The notes under the pieces are model-generated. The model was given only the letters and a program-made list of their open reading frames with translations. It was not told the origin of the DNA and made no database searches. The translations under genes and the position numbers were made by a program. From NCBI RefSeq assembly GCF_030272615.1, contig NC_081407.1, positions 442,738,213 through 442,802,212 on the forward strand: a DNA stretch of 64,000 nucleotides, in the 5' to 3' direction. Of this stretch, positions 22,961 to 35,647 are shown one piece after another; the first letter of the stretch is position 1, and each line of letters opens with the position of its first letter. Origin of the DNA: Cryptomeria japonica (Eukaryota > Streptophyta > Pinopsida > Cupressales > Cupressaceae).

Positions 22961-23393
22961 TTGATATGGAACTTGGATTGGTTGATTTTGATAATAATAT
23001 GATATCTAGGGACTTTGGACATTTATTTATTCTGACTGATGATTGGTACTGACTTGTATCATTGATTTTCCTTTGGATCACCATGTGGTCATACATGTGC
23101 ATGATGATATGATATGGATGCAACGATTTTGATTTTGATGAGTTATTTGATATTCTTTTAATCTATATGACTTTTGTAGATGATGATGCAGATGATGTGA
23201 TGCGTGTGTTTTTTATTTTTTTTATTTTATGATTTACATGCTTATATGATGCTTGTAATGATACTATATGTTTAGAAGGTGATATGCAAATGATGGTTGG
23301 ATTTGACGAACGCAAATGTTTCTAATTATGCAATCTAGAATTATTCATGTTGTAGATATGATAGGATTGATCATAATTGATAAGATTGATCAG

Positions 23394-23712
23394 AATTGAT
23401 AAGATTGAGGTCAAGTTTGGTTTCATGAATGACACCGCCTGTATAAGACAAAGATGATCAAAGCGTCTAGTTTCTGGAATGATATATCTTGTATAAGACA
23501 TGACCAAAATGTTTGGTTTTGAGAAAGATAAATCCTATATAAGACATGATAGAATGGATCAGATGCAATGGATTGATAGAATTGATAAGATTGAGATCAA
23601 GTCTGGTTTCTATGAATGACACGTTGGTTTAAGGAACAATATATATTGTATAAGACATGATCAAAATGTCTGGTTTCAAGAAAGATACATCATGTATAAG
23701 ACATGATAGATA
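23394..23712. repeat. Two ~185-bp tandem units with internal GTATAAGACATGA repeats
   Basis: Units starting near 23394 and 23580 share AATTGATAAGATTGAG, a TCAAGTCTGGTTTC-like segment and three spaced TATAAGACA(T)GA copies. The second unit is shorter. Confidence 0.7.
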
Positions 23713-25065
23713 ATAGTTGGAATAATTATGAAGATATGAAAGTGAAGAAATATTCTATGATGATGCGATAGATATGCAAGTGATGGATGCAATGATGAAT
23801 GTGACTAGATGATGATGATGAGATGTACCTTGAAAATGAGATGTATGATGATAATGATAATGAAATGATACTAATGCAAGATTAAAATGATATGCAACCT
23901 AATGCAAGTTTAAGATGATAATGATTTTTGACTAATGAAAAGCTTAATATGCATTCTTGTTCTCAATGTTGCTATCTGTTGTGATCAAAGTGCCAGTGCT
24001 TCTTTTGTTTTCATCATCGAGCCTTGAGTTGTTGAAATTGATACATGCATCATGGTATGATTGAACCATAACAACCTGAGTATAACTTACATGAGTTTTG
24101 ATATTTCAAGATGACACAAGCATCGAGGTATAATTGAACCAAGACGACCTGAGTGTTGCTTGTGTAAATAGACAAGAGTTAACCTTTATGCCATACAAAT
24201 CTGAAATGTCCTCACCGATATGCCACTTGATTGCTTTGTAGAAAAAAATTGCATGGTAAAAGACTTCACTCACAGATAGCAGACAAATAAAACATCACAA
24301 TCCTTCCTTGCTTCTCTAGTCATTTGAGACATCCTTGAGTCACTTAGGAGATATGATAAGCAAAAATTAACAACCATAAGTAAGCATGCATGCTATTGGA
24401 AATGTAGTTTTATCATCTAAAACATCTTGCAAATAGATCTATTGTTCAATTCCAATCAGTTTCATTCCATCATATCTAGTCTTCTTGCACCGTCGTTGTC
24501 ATTTGTTGGTTGTTCTGATATAGTTGTCTTTCTACATGTTTGTTCAGATGTTGAAACCCAAAGGTGAAACGCCCCTATCAAGGTCACAAACTTGCCACCA
24601 CTCTAGATAGTACTCGATATGGATATGTAAAATTGATCAACAAGCCATGGTGGGATATGATGTGTATAACTGATCAGATAATCAACTACACTAAGTATGT
24701 CTGGGATTGATACTGTGTATATAAGTGTTCTACGATAGCTATTGGTTTAGATCAAATGGATCAAAGATAGGATGCAAGTATTAATAGATAGAAGAGTTGT
24801 TCTCTCACAAGTGGCACTTGTTGCCAAGTTTTCACCATTTGTTTTTATTGTACTTTTTCATTTTCATTTTCATTTTTTTGTATTTTTCTGATTTTTTAAT
24901 TTTTTTGTGTCACAAGTTGCCTGTTTGCCAAGTTTTCACCAAAGTGATGATTTTTGATACTTTATTTTTTTTTCTTTTTTGCTTGATCTATGCATTGGAT
25001 GACTCAAGTGTAGAATTTCTTCAGATGGATGCTATTTGTTTGTTTGTTGAGCACATCCCCTTCTG

Positions 25066-25900
25066 AATTTGACAATTGATATGCTCATGATCCATAGACT
25101 GATATGATGACAAATGGTCCTAGCTAGTTAGGTTCAAACTTTTCCTTCTTTTTATGATCTTGCTGATTTCTAGGATTTTCTTTTAGGACATGATCACCAA
25201 CTCTGAAATCCCTTGGGATGAATTTTTGATTATAGCTTTTGCACATTCATTGCTGATATGCCTTGAGATGGTCATAGGCATGTTGTCATTTTTCATCAAG
25301 AAGCTCTAGTTCCTGCAACCTGTTTACCTGATATTCCTCATCTGGTATGAGGCCCTTCAAATATACTCAAAGAGATGGGATTTTTACCTCAAGAGGTAGA
25401 ATTTCTTCTGAAACATACACCAATGAATATGGTCTAGCCCTTGTAGGTGTGTGGATACTGGTTCTGTAGGCCCAAAGTGCTAGATTGAGTTGTACATGCC
25501 AATCCTTGCTAGCATCATTTATTGTTTTCTTGAAGATTTTTTAGGATTATTTTGTTTGATGCTTCTGCTTGGCCATTCCCCTGTGGGTCGTATGGTGTGG
25601 AAAAGCGATGTTGGATTTTGAATCATTTGCATAGCTCGTACATCTTGATTCTTGAAAGGATGTTCGTTATCTGTGACGATGGAACTGGGAATACCATATC
25701 TGCAAATGAGATAGTTGAGGATGAATGATGAGATCTGTTTTCCAGTTAAGGTGGTCACCGGAACTGCTTCAATCCACTTGGTGAAGTACTCTGTGGTGGT
25801 GATAATGAATTTATGCCCATTTGAAGAGGAAGGATGAATCTTTCCTAATAGATCGAGTCCCTATTGACAAAAAGGCCAAGATGTGGTGAATGGTTGCAAC
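25066..25900 (-). pseudogene. Element C integrase remnant
   Basis: The minus strand at 25758-25600 reads RYGIPSSIVTDNEHPFKNQD, the second-Asp block of a gypsy integrase. After a shift come the HTIRPTGEWPSRSIKQ-like remnants of the third catalytic block. Around 25500-25390 another frame reads VQLNLALWAYRTSIHTPT, SLVYVSEEILPLEV, the conserved post-core segment. Stops and shifts are frequent. Confidence 0.75.
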
Positions 25901-26299
25901 TATCGTGCTGGTGTATGTATGAGGTTTCCATGAATTTGACATTTAGGATATTTCTTAGCAAATTGATAGGACTCTCTTTCCATTGTCGGCCAATAATATC
26001 CCATTCTCAGAAGTTTCTTAGTAAGAGTAGGATCACTTAAATGCATACCACAAATACCTTCATGAAGCTCATGTAAGGCAGAGTAAGATTTGTTATGATT
26101 GAGTCATCAAAGAAGAGTACCATCTAGACCTTGACGGTAAAGTGTATCAGTGGTTAAGGTATAGTGGGAAGCTTGTCGGATGAAGCTTCATTTTTGGTTG
26201 CAAGATAAGTTGGGTGGAAGAGTATTGTTTTTGAGATAATCACAGATCTTCCCATATAGAGGTAAATCCAAACCGATTAGGGCATAGATGACTTGGGAT

Positions 26300-27416
26300 G
26301 CAAAATTATCATAGGCTGGGAAAAATGATTGTTCCACCAGGAATTCGTAACAATTCTATTTATCTGGAATTTGTATAAGTGAGGCAAGAGTGGCCATTGC
26401 ATCGACAACTTTGTTGTCCAATCTTGGAATTTTCTCAAAGGTGATATGCACAAAGTACTTTCTGAAGTCGTCCACCATTCTCTTGTAAGGCATTAGCTTA
26501 TCATCTTTTGTCTAATAGTCATCATTGATCTGGTTGATAACTAATTGAGAATCCCCATAGACTCTTAATTCTGTGATTCTTTATTCTACAACCACCTTGA
26601 TCTCGACTACAAGGGCTTCATATTCATGAATGTTGTTGGTGCATGGAAACATTAGTTTGTAAGATCTTGGAATTGTGTGCCTTTCTAGAGTGACGAACAG
26701 GATGCCAACACTCGATTCATGTTGTGTATAGGATCTATCAAAGTATAGGGTCCATGGCTTGGGGGTGATAGTGAGTACATCCATGTTTGGAAATTATACC
26801 TGTAGTGGGTGTTGGTCTGACAATGGTGCTTCTACCAGTTGATCTGTAATTACCTATCCTTTGATAGCCCATCGTTTTGTGTACTGAATATCAAACACTT
26901 AGAATCATGACCCATTTATCTAATCTTCCTGTGAGAGCTGCCTTGCTGAGTCTATACTTGAGAGGATCTATTTTTGCTACTAGCTTGATTGTGTGGGCTA
27001 AAATGTAGTGGCAAAACTTTTGAGAGGCAAACACCACTGCTAAGCAAACCTTTTCTATGAATGTATAATTTAGTATTCATATCCGTTCAAAGTCCTACTG
27101 ATGTAATAGATAGCCCTTTCTTTGCCTGCTGGATCTTCTTGTGCTAGCAGTACCCCAAATAATACTTTTGTTGTTGATATATAGAGAATGAGTGGCTTGC
27201 CTGCTATTGGTGGTACCAAAACTAGCATATTCATTAGATATTGTTTGAGCCGGTAGAATGATTGCATATTTGTCTTTCCATCTGAAAGGTATATTCTTAT
27301 GAAGCAGATGACTGAATGGGAGACATTTACCTACTAGCTGACTGATGAATCATCTAATTGATTGTAGCCTACCCTGCAGAGATCATAGCTGGCTAATGTT
27401 TTTATGAGGTGGCATC
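26300..27416 (-). pseudogene. Element C RNase H and RT 3' part
   Basis: RT-RNase H connection sequence starts at the D junction: PPHKNISQL, SLQGRLQSIR and FISQLVGKCLPF just left of 27416. It continues with KPLILYISTTKVLFGVLLAQ and ERAIYYISRTLNGYEY (27230-27070). A second RNase H-like block lies at 26784-26581: WTLYFDRSYTQHESSVGILF and CTNNIHEYEALVVEIK. In the usual motif the residue after YFD is G; here it is R. Presence of a second RNase H module after the first fits the Tat lineage, known for dual RNase H; that assignment is from family knowledge. Confidence 0.75.
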
Positions 27417-28609
27417 TGTTAGACAATTCAGATAACCGGAAGACAACTAAGAGGGGGGGTGAATAAGTTGTCACAGATTACCGCAAGCATTAGCAATTTA
27501 AAATTTAATACTAGAACCCAAAACAATAATATTGGAATAGCAGCTAATCCAAATAAGCATAAACAATAATTATAGAATAAAAGCCATCCACACAACACCA
27601 AGATTTGTACGTGGAAAACTTGGTAAAGGAAAAAACCATGGTGGGAAGCCTACCCACAGTCAGATAATACTTTTGTAGTAAGTATGTGAATTACAATTAA
27701 GGGACCTACACTTGCAGGAAGGTCAAAAACCTAGAGCACACTGCTCACCACAAAAGGAGCCTTACTGAATACATACAAATCTAGACTATAATTCGAAGAA
27801 GTGTTGAACTGCAAAAGATAACATCTCCTATGCCTGAGTACACTTCTGATTTAAGCTCAATACCAGAGGACCTATTACATTATTCACACATTACATTCCT
27901 CTACCTGAATGATATTACATTATTCACACATTACATTCCTTTACCATGACCTATTAAATTAACCATGATGATCTACAATGAGATCTTACATCTATATATA
28001 CAAACCCTCGACTATAAGCAATTAGGTTGGCCACCAGAAAATAAACTAATTACATAATTACAAACCATGTCGGCCTTATAACAAGTAATATCAACACATA
28101 AGACATCCCAGAAATACATCGATATTTCCTATCCACACGTTACATTAATGTCGGTCCATAACCTAGATCAATCGAGACCAAGTATAGGTCCACACGTTTC
28201 AACAATGATCTCCAAACACCAAGTCTCAAGCATGATCACCAACAACATCCTAAAACTCTATCGGAAGCTGCACCAACACCACTTATGCAATTCATCAAAG
28301 ATCTCCATCAAAATATCTGCCGGTGAAACCCTCGTCGGAACCAGAAACCAATCTTCTAAGCAAGTAGGATAGCATCCAATCTCTAGACCAAAACCAACTG
28401 ACCAAATATGAGTATAAGTATCATGAAAGAGCCAATTCCATCACCAGATTGTACCAGAGCCCGCGGGATCATGTCAGATCCAAGTTAACCAGAAACCACT
28501 TAACCCACCAGGACCAGAAGGGTGCTGGTAAAGCATCCAAACAACTAGTGTTGACATTAATGACAAAACATCAATGCAACATATAATCAATTCCACCAAA
28601 TGGCCAACA
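27417..28609 (-). repeat. Element D 3' LTR
   Basis: On the minus strand it starts TGTTGGCCATTTGGTGG at 28609 and ends TTGTCTAACA at 27417 (1193 bp). It aligns throughout with 34433-35642. TATATATAGA on the minus strand (27991-28000) is the TATA box. Confidence 0.9.
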
Positions 28610-28621
28610 ATCTCCCCCTTT
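28610..28621 (-). other. Element D polypurine tract
   Basis: AAAGGGGGAGAT directly precedes the LTR TG on the minus strand, identical to G's tract. From here to 29021 there is only D's untranslated 3' region. Confidence 0.85.
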
Positions 28622-29021
28622 GGCATTGATGGCAACACTAGATGTGAAAAACATCTAAGTACCAAGAAATACCAAACAAGTCTCCCCCTATGGAAGACAA
28701 CCAAAATTCTCCCGCATATAGCTCTAAATATCAATTTATTTTTTACATCAATATCACTCCCCCTTTGACACCAATGCCAGAAACATGATTAAATTATCAA
28801 AGCAAAAACAACATAAGCCTCTGAATCTCAAAGCTGACTAATCCCCCTGAGCAGTAGCATCCCACATCAGTGCTAAAATGAATAGTATCTTAGATAATGC
28901 ATGTCAGACTGATGCCAAACTGTATCAATCAAGTCTCTGTTGGAGGGGCAGAAACTCCCAATCTGTCTCACCAGTACTCAATTGATTCCTTGGATAAAGG
29001 TTTAGTAAAAATATCTGCAAT

Positions 29022-30360
29022 CTACTCTTTGGTGTTCACATAAACTAGTCTAACTTCATTTGCTTCCACCTTCTCCTTCAAAAAGTTATACTTGATAGAT
29101 ATGTACTTTGCCTTATAATAAAATACCGAATTCTTTGATATATCAATAGTAGCAGAGTTATCATAGTGAATAACTACTGGTGCATCACAATTCACCTTTA
29201 TATCCTTCAACATTTGCTTCATCCATAAAACTTGTGTAGACTTAGTAGCAACAACAACATACTCAGCTTTAGCAATAGATAGAGAAGTACAAGACTATTT
29301 CTTGTTGATCCATGAAACCAACTTCTTTCCAAGAAATAAATCTCCACCGGAAGTGCTTTTTCGGTCATCAACATCTCCAGCCCAATCAACATATGTATAT
29401 GCATATAAAGTAAACTTATCATCCTTAGGGTATCACAAGCCATATTCTGATGTACCTTGCAAGTATCTAAAAATTCGTTTCACCGTCATTTCATGATTCT
29501 CTCTAGGATCACTCTAAAATATTGAAGCAATACAAACAACATTCATAATGTTAGGCCCAGTCTGAGTCAAATAAAATAGATCTCCAATCATAGATTTGTA
29601 TCTTGTAGGATTTACCAGTGTAGAAACATCTTTTCTTGTCAATTTCTCACTTGTAACCATAGGAGTACTTATCGGTTTAGAATCTCCCATACCAATTTTC
29701 TTCAACAATTCCTTGGCATATTTAGTTTGACAGACAAAAAAGCCTTTGTCAGTTTGAGTAATCTGTAAACCTAAGAAAAATTTCATCTCACCAATCATAG
29801 ACATCTCAAATTCTTTCTCCATATTCTTAGAAAATTATATGCATAATTTATCTTCACCCCCAAAAATAATGTCATCAATAAATACTTCAACAATCAGTAT
29901 ATCATCATCAATGATTTTATAATATAAATTACAATCAGCATTACCCTTAGTAAAACCAAGCTTTGAAAGATATTTATCCAACCTTGCATACCAAGCTCTA
30001 GGTGCTTGTTTCAATCCATATAAAGCTTTCCTTAACCTGCAAACCATATCTATATCATCTGATATTAAAAAACCATTAGGTTGCTCAATATAAATTTCCT
30101 CAGCAACATCCCTATTCAAAAATGCACATTTAACATCCATCTGATAAACCTTGTAGTTTTTGTAAGCAACATAGGCAAGAAATAATCTTACAGCTTCAAT
30201 CCTAGCTACAAGTGCAAAAGTCTCTCCATAATCAATTCCTTCCTTCTCAGAATATCCTTTACAAACCAATCTAGCCTTTTTCCTTATAACTTGACCATCC
30301 TCATTTAGTTTATTCCTAAAAACTCATTTAGTTCCAATGACATTTTTAGTTTTAGGCCAG
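29022..30360 (-). pseudogene. Element D reverse transcriptase-RNase H
   Basis: RT starts on the right with NVIGTK and VFRNKLNEDG near 30330 (Trp lost to a stop). It continues MVCKGYSEKEGIDYGETF, VYQMDVKCAFLNRDVAEEIY and LYGLKQAPRAWYARLDKYL, and reaches the active-site box EVFIDDIIFGGEDK (30269-29835; Ile replaces Val). After a stop, MKFFLGLQITQTDKGFFVCQ follows (29822-29514). RNase H shows the substrate-binding segment VVIHYDNSATIDISKN and the end ADIFTKPLSKESIEYW near 29020-28980. A handful of stops and shifts make it inactive. Confidence 0.9.
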
Positions 30361-30365
30361 GGAAC

Positions 30366-31585
30366 TGTAATACCCTAAAATTGGTCACCTAAACCATGGG
30401 CCCCTAATCTCGACAACATCACCAAGGTCCTAACCAAAGGCAATTAAATCAACCTTGAGTACACAAATAATTAATTCTTCAATCATTAAATGTCACATGG
30501 AAAATGAATCACTCTATATTAATTAAATATTTATTTATTTAATTAAATCACTCCAAGTAAATCATTTTGATCAATTATTCTATTTAATTTATTAAATATC
30601 TTAGCATATTTAATTAATTAATAATTTTGCCATTAATCATAAAAAGGAATTAATTTATTACAAAAGAGGAATTAATCACAAAGCAAGAGTTAAATTAAAA
30701 ATAAAATAAAAGAATTGAATTGAGAGAATAAATCAAACTTGAGATATTATTCCTTCTTCTAAATTGAGATAACTTGAGATCAAAAAAGCAATTAAATTGA
30801 ATTAATCATCTTCTCCAGAATTAGAACTCAAAGCTTTTGAGAAAATAAGTTCAGTTGCATTGAAGAATTTGTTTTCTTGAATAAATCAAAGAATATACAT
30901 GGAATCACCTATTTTTATCACAAGTGCATGGAATTAATTAAATCTTATCTCCAATGCAAATTGGAACTTATAATTTGAATGCATTTCAATCAAGCTATAA
31001 TTGGAATCTATCTCAAGGTTAACTAAATTTGATCTCTCAATTATTTCAATTATCCTAAATTGTGCTTTTTCTTGAATAATCTCAACCGCTCATTGCTAAT
31101 CAATCTTGACCATTGGTCTCTCTTTTGAATCTCTATAAATTCAGCCTTCATCTCTCATTCAAAACACCTTAGAGATTTATGTTATTATACACTTTTTGCT
31201 CTGGAGTCATTGAATATATTGTGCTTGCTTTTTGAGATTATTGTATCTTAGTTTAGCTTTTTTCATATTTAGTTTAATTATGATTGCTTGAATTCATTTA
31301 GCTTAATATTCATCCATTTAGCATAATCTTGCATCCATCTTGCATCCATTTAGCTTATTCTTATGCTCATATAGATTAAATCCTTTATCTTGGTGTAGTC
31401 TAGGCACTTGTATTGCTTATACAAAATCTGAGAGCAAGTCTATACTCGCATCTTTTAGAAGGCAATGGGTCAATTTGTTATGGTTTTATTATTCATGCTT
31501 GTATATGTCTAACCATACATGTAATAACTTAATTGAAGTGTTGTGTCTTACAACTTGCAGACTTATTCCACTTTTCACACACATA
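30366..31585 (+). mobile_element. Solo LTR E (same family as F)
   Basis: It starts TGTAATACCCTAAAATTGG at 30366 and ends CCACTTTTCACACACATA at 31585 (terminal CA mutated to TA; F's copy keeps CACACACACA). The flanks are ggaac at 30361-30365 and 31586-31590, an exact TSD. The D polyprotein reads WTFVP on one side and PWPKTKNVIGTK on the other. CTATAAAT at 31133-31140 is the TATA box. Same sequence in reverse orientation is found at 37810-39021. Confidence 0.95.
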
Positions 31586-31590
31586 GGAAC

Positions 31591-32690
31591 GAAAGTCCAT
31601 GTGTTATTTTTCTCAATCTGATCTAATTCTTCTTCCATAGCTTTTAACCAATGTTCATCTTTACATGCCTCAATTACTAATACCAGTTCAATTGGTGAAA
31701 TTAAACATACCTTATTAGTTGCCAGTCTTCTTCTTGTCATCACTTCATTGTTCTTATCCCCAATGATTTGATCTTCAGAATGATTCAATCTCACATACCT
31801 AGGAGTCTTCTGATTCTCTGTTCCTCTTCCCCATTCTTCAGTTACTGTAGAATTCTTTGATGTTGTTGGAGTAACTGGTTCAAATCTCTGTTCTAGTAAA
31901 GGTGCTATCAGTTCAGATATAATCATTTCCACTGTCGATTCCTTCTCATAAACTCTGATTTGACTTTTGTTCAACTCATCTACTTTGACATTAGCACTTT
32001 CCACAATTCTCTGCAATCTCTTGTTAATAACATCTATATGCTTTTGTTTTATTAGAATAACCAAGAAATATGCCTTCATAACTTCTAGGATAAAATTTCC
32101 CAATAGTATCATCTCTCCCAAATAACATTTACTACCAAAAATTCTGAAATACTTAACTGTAGGTGTATTGCCAAACCATAATTCATAAGGTGTATGACCG
32201 GTTTCTCCTTTGATATGTACTATTTTGAATGTATAAACTATTGTACTCACTGCTTCTCTCTAGTAGATATGAAGTACATTAGCTTTCATCATCATTTTTC
32301 TATCATCATCCAAGATAATTACGTTCTTCCTTTCCACAACTCCATTTTGTAAAGGTGTCCGGGGAGTAGAAAAGTATCTTCTTATACCATGCTTGTCACA
32401 AAAGTTATTAAACTCACTGGATGTGAACTCTCCACCATGATCTGATCTCAAACATTTAGTCTTCAATCTTGTCTCAGTTTCCACTTTAGCCCTAACGATT
32501 TTAAACTTTTCAAATGCTTCATATTTTTCTCTCAAAAAAGTAACCCACATCATTCTAGAATAATCATCAATGATTAGCATGAAATATCTATCACCATGAA
32601 AACTTTTAACTCTAGCAGGGACACACAAATAAGTATGAATAAGATCAAGAACATCGTTTGATTTATCTTGTATACTCCTAGAAGGATTTT
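31591..32690 (-). pseudogene. Element D integrase
   Basis: The core at 32628-32260 shows DDYSRMMWVTFLREKYEAF, LRSDHGGEFTSSEFNNF and PRTPLQNGVVERKN, giving the D-D-E pattern. After a shift, HIKGETGHTPYELWFGNTP, FRIFGSKCYL and a charged linker follow (32250-31591), ending with DEHWLKAMEEELDQIEKNNTWTF-type sequence before RT. Solo LTR E interrupts just after WTFVP. Confidence 0.9.
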
Positions 32691-32800
32691 AACCTGTTTA
32701 CCCATTTGATAATTTTTACATTACAAATTATAGGGCTTCATAATCTTAGGTATATCCCTAACTGCCTTAGTTGAACTAATCTTCATAATACAATCAAAAT

Positions 32801-33286
32801 TCAATGACACAACTTTTTATGCCATAGCCAACTCTCATTAATCTGTGTAATCAAACATGTCTTCTCACCAGAGTTCAAATGAAATATATTACCTTTTGTC
32901 TGTGTACCGGTTGCAATCTCCAAACCAAATCTATTAATGATTTTGCATTTTCCATTCTTGAATTGTAATTGAAATCCTTTATCTACCAATTGTCCTACAC
33001 TCAAAAGATTATGATTCAAACCTTCAACATAATAAACATTGTCAGTATTGTTCTTACCATCCAATGATATAGTTCCTTTTCTTTTGACCATACGAGCCTT
33101 GTCATCTCCAAATCTAACTAGTCCATCAAATTCTTGCAAAGATGAAAACTTCCCTTTATCTCCAGTCATATGATGTGAATAACCACTGTCAATTATCCAT
33201 TCATCCTTATCCTCAATTTTAGTAGAAAGTGCCTTCTCTTTAGGTACATTCTCTTCCATTGCCAAAACATCTTCCTTGATAGCCAA
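32801..33286 (-). pseudogene. Element D protease and pre-integrase domain
   Basis: WIIDSGYSHHMTGDKGKF contains the aspartic protease DSG; copia elements usually have DSGCSHHM, so Cys is replaced by Tyr. LNHNLLSVGQLVDKGFQLQF follows, and SWLWHKKLCH is the start of the gag-pre-integrase zinc region. Confidence 0.9.
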
Positions 33287-33459
33287 GAATACCCATTCCT
33301 TTCCATTGCTGGATCCACTAGCAGAGTCTTCTGTCGGTTGATCATATGAATCAGTAATGCCTTCCTCATCCGCTATGTAGCATGATTTGTCTCTATTTTT
33401 CTTGTATTTATATTTGTTCTAATATCCAGGGTAGGATTAAATGATCTTTTAACTCTTTC

Positions 33460-34374
33460 TTAAAATCTTGAATTCCTTTCAGGATATCTAGATGCAAAAT
33501 GACCAGTCTTATTACATGTAAAACATTTAAAAGGCGCTTTTCGTTCATACTTACTTCCTACCAGTCCTTTCGGTAATCTTCTAGAAAATAGTGCTTCAAT
33601 TTTCTGAAACTCACCATCTTCTCTCTTCATATCTTCTAATTCTTTTGCATATAAATCTTTCCAGTCTTGCTTACTGGTTGCAGATGTAGATGCATGAAAA
33701 CCAGGTTTAGTCTTCACAACTCTAGAAGGTCCAAATTCCTCAAGCTCAAAAGCAGATAATTTCCCAACCAAAGTATCTCTGTTGATAGAGGTATTAGCCA
33801 TTGTTCTCAATTCATTGATAACAATAGCCTTTATTTTGTAAGCCGGTGGTAGGGCTCTCAGGACTTTAGAAAGAATTTAATCTTCACTTAGAGTTCCACC
33901 ACAACATTGAATTCCCATAACAATCTCATTTACTCTTTCAATGAATGCAGCAATATTTTCATCTTCTTTCATCTTCAGGTTTTCATATCTCACCTGGTAA
34001 CCATCAAGTTTAGCAATCTTCACTATAGGGTCACATTCATTAAGAGTCTCCAACTTATCCCATATATCCTTTCTAGATGATTTGTCTATAAATCTCATTA
34101 CTTGTTTATCAGAAAGTGCACACAAGAGGGATTCTCTTTCTCTACAATCATTCTCAAGCTCCTTGTCCAGGTTTGCGGGAGGAGGATTGCTAGATCCCGG
34201 ATTATAGGGTGTTACACTATTCTGTGTGATCTGCCAAATCTCCTTTCCAAGACATCTCAGATGAATCTCCATCCGAATCTTCCATACTGTGTAATTTTTT
34301 CTATCCAGCCTCAAAATATCCCTTCGAAAGATAGCTCCAAAAGAACTGGATGAACTTGAACTGTTAGTCACCAT
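33460..34374 (-). pseudogene. Element D gag (UBN2 type, one zinc knuckle)
   Basis: The gag begins at the ATG of 34374 and reads RRDILRLDRKNYTVWKIRME, then the UBN2 core (SRKDIWDKLETLNE...QVRYENLKMKEDENIAAF). One in-frame stop at 33877 interrupts it; the frame continues to 33460. The zinc knuckle is CFTCNKTGHFASRY, with the last Cys changed to Tyr. The ATG lies about 45 bp after the primer site. Confidence 0.9.
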
Positions 34375-34418
34375 AGGATCTTCCTCAAGCAGTTAAGCTT
34401 TCTACAGAGAGGACTGAA

Positions 34419-34430
34419 GCTCTGATACCA
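34419..34430 (-). other. Element D primer-binding site
   Basis: TGGTATCAGAGC on the minus strand, two bases from the 5' LTR end, matches the initiator Met-tRNA site exactly. Confidence 0.9.
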
Positions 34431-34432
34431 AT

Positions 34433-35642
34433 TATTAGATAGTTCAGATAACTGGAAGACAACTGAGAGGGGGGGGGGTGAATCAGTTGTCACAGATTAC
34501 CGGAAGCAGTAGCAATTTAAACTTTAATACAGGAACCTAAAATAATAATACTGGAATAATAGTTAATCCAATTAAGAGTAAACAATAATTACAAAATAAA
34601 AGCCATCCACACAACACCAATATTTGTACGTGGAAAACCCGGTAAAGGGAAAAACTATGGTGGGAATCCTACTCACAATCATATAATACTTTTGTAGTAA
34701 GTATGTGAATTACAATGAAGGAGCTTGGACTTGTAGGAAGGCCAACAACCTAGAACACACTGCTCATAACAAAACGAGTGTCATTGACTATATACAAATC
34801 TAGACTACATTCCAGAAAAGTGTTGAACTGCAAAAGATAGCATCTCCTATGCCTAAGTACAGTTTCGGTTAATCTCAATACCAAAGGAATAAATCCTCTT
34901 ACATAAATCCAATTCAATCTCCAATGATCGACCAACTCCTCTAGCTGAATGATATTACATTATCCACACATTACATTCCTTGACCATGACCTGTTACATT
35001 AAACATGATGATCTAAAATGAGATCTTACATCTATATATACAAACCCTCGACCACAAACAATCAAGTCGGCCACTAGACAATAAATTAATTACATAATTA
35101 CAAACCATGTTGGCCTTAGACCAAAACAATTAATATCAACACATAAGACATCCCGAAAATACATCGATAGGTCCTATCCACATGTTACATTAATGTCGGT
35201 CCATAACCTAGATCAACTGGGACCAAGTATAGGTCCACATGTTTCAGCAATGATCTCCAAATGCCAAGTCTCGAGCATGGTCACCAATAGAATCTTGAAA
35301 AATCTATCAGAAGATGCACCAAAACCACTTATGCAATTCATCAAAAGCTCTATCGGTGAAACCCTTGCCAGAACTAGAAACCAATCTTCTAAGGAAGCAC
35401 AATAGCATCCAATCTCTACACCAAAACCTACTGACCAAATATGAGTATAAGTATCATGAACAAGCCAATTCCATCACCATATTGTACTAGATCCTACCAA
35501 ATCATGTCAGATCCAAGTTAACCAGAAACCACTTAACCTACCGGGACCAGAAGGGTGTCGGTAAAGCATCCAAACAACTAGTGTTGACATCAATGACAAA
35601 ACATCAATGCAACACATAATCAATTCCATCAAATGGCCAACA
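34433..35642 (-). repeat. Element D 5' LTR
   Basis: It pairs with 27417-28609. It starts TGTTGGCCATTTGATGG and ends ACTATCTAATA on the minus strand (CA changed to TA). The TATA box is at 35031-35040. The length is 1210 bp. Confidence 0.9.
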
Positions 35643-35647
35643 ACATC

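Larger units (their letters stand above)
22346..24790. other. Repeat-rich 3' noncoding region of C
   Basis: No supported gene lies here. The stretch contains the GATATGGGTC tandem repeat (22735-22960), a GTATAAGACATGA repeat (23394-23712) and GATGATG-rich sequence to about 23950. A long 3' region between integrase and LTR is typical of Tat-lineage gypsy elements. Confidence 0.6.
27417..35642 (-). mobile_element. Element D: Ty1/copia, full length, carrying solo LTR E
   Basis: LTRs lie at 27417-28609 and 34433-35642. A Met-tRNA primer site, polypurine tract and the copia order gag-protease-integrase-RT-RNase H are all on the minus strand. Flanks gcatc (27412-27416) and acatc (35643-35647) are a TSD with one mismatch, within C's RT. 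The sequence of C reads through when D is ignored (…VQAIMEM | PPHKNISQL), confirming the insertion. Solo LTR E splits the pol between integrase tail and RT. Confidence 0.9.

Noticed and set aside
22728-23123. 131-codon repeat-peptide frame in C's 3' region
   Set aside because: It is a translation of the GATATGGGTC tandem repeat with alternative frames equally open.
24797-25066. 89-codon hydrophobic plus-strand frame
   Set aside because: T-rich sequence antisense to the end of C's integrase region; no signal of a real membrane protein gene.
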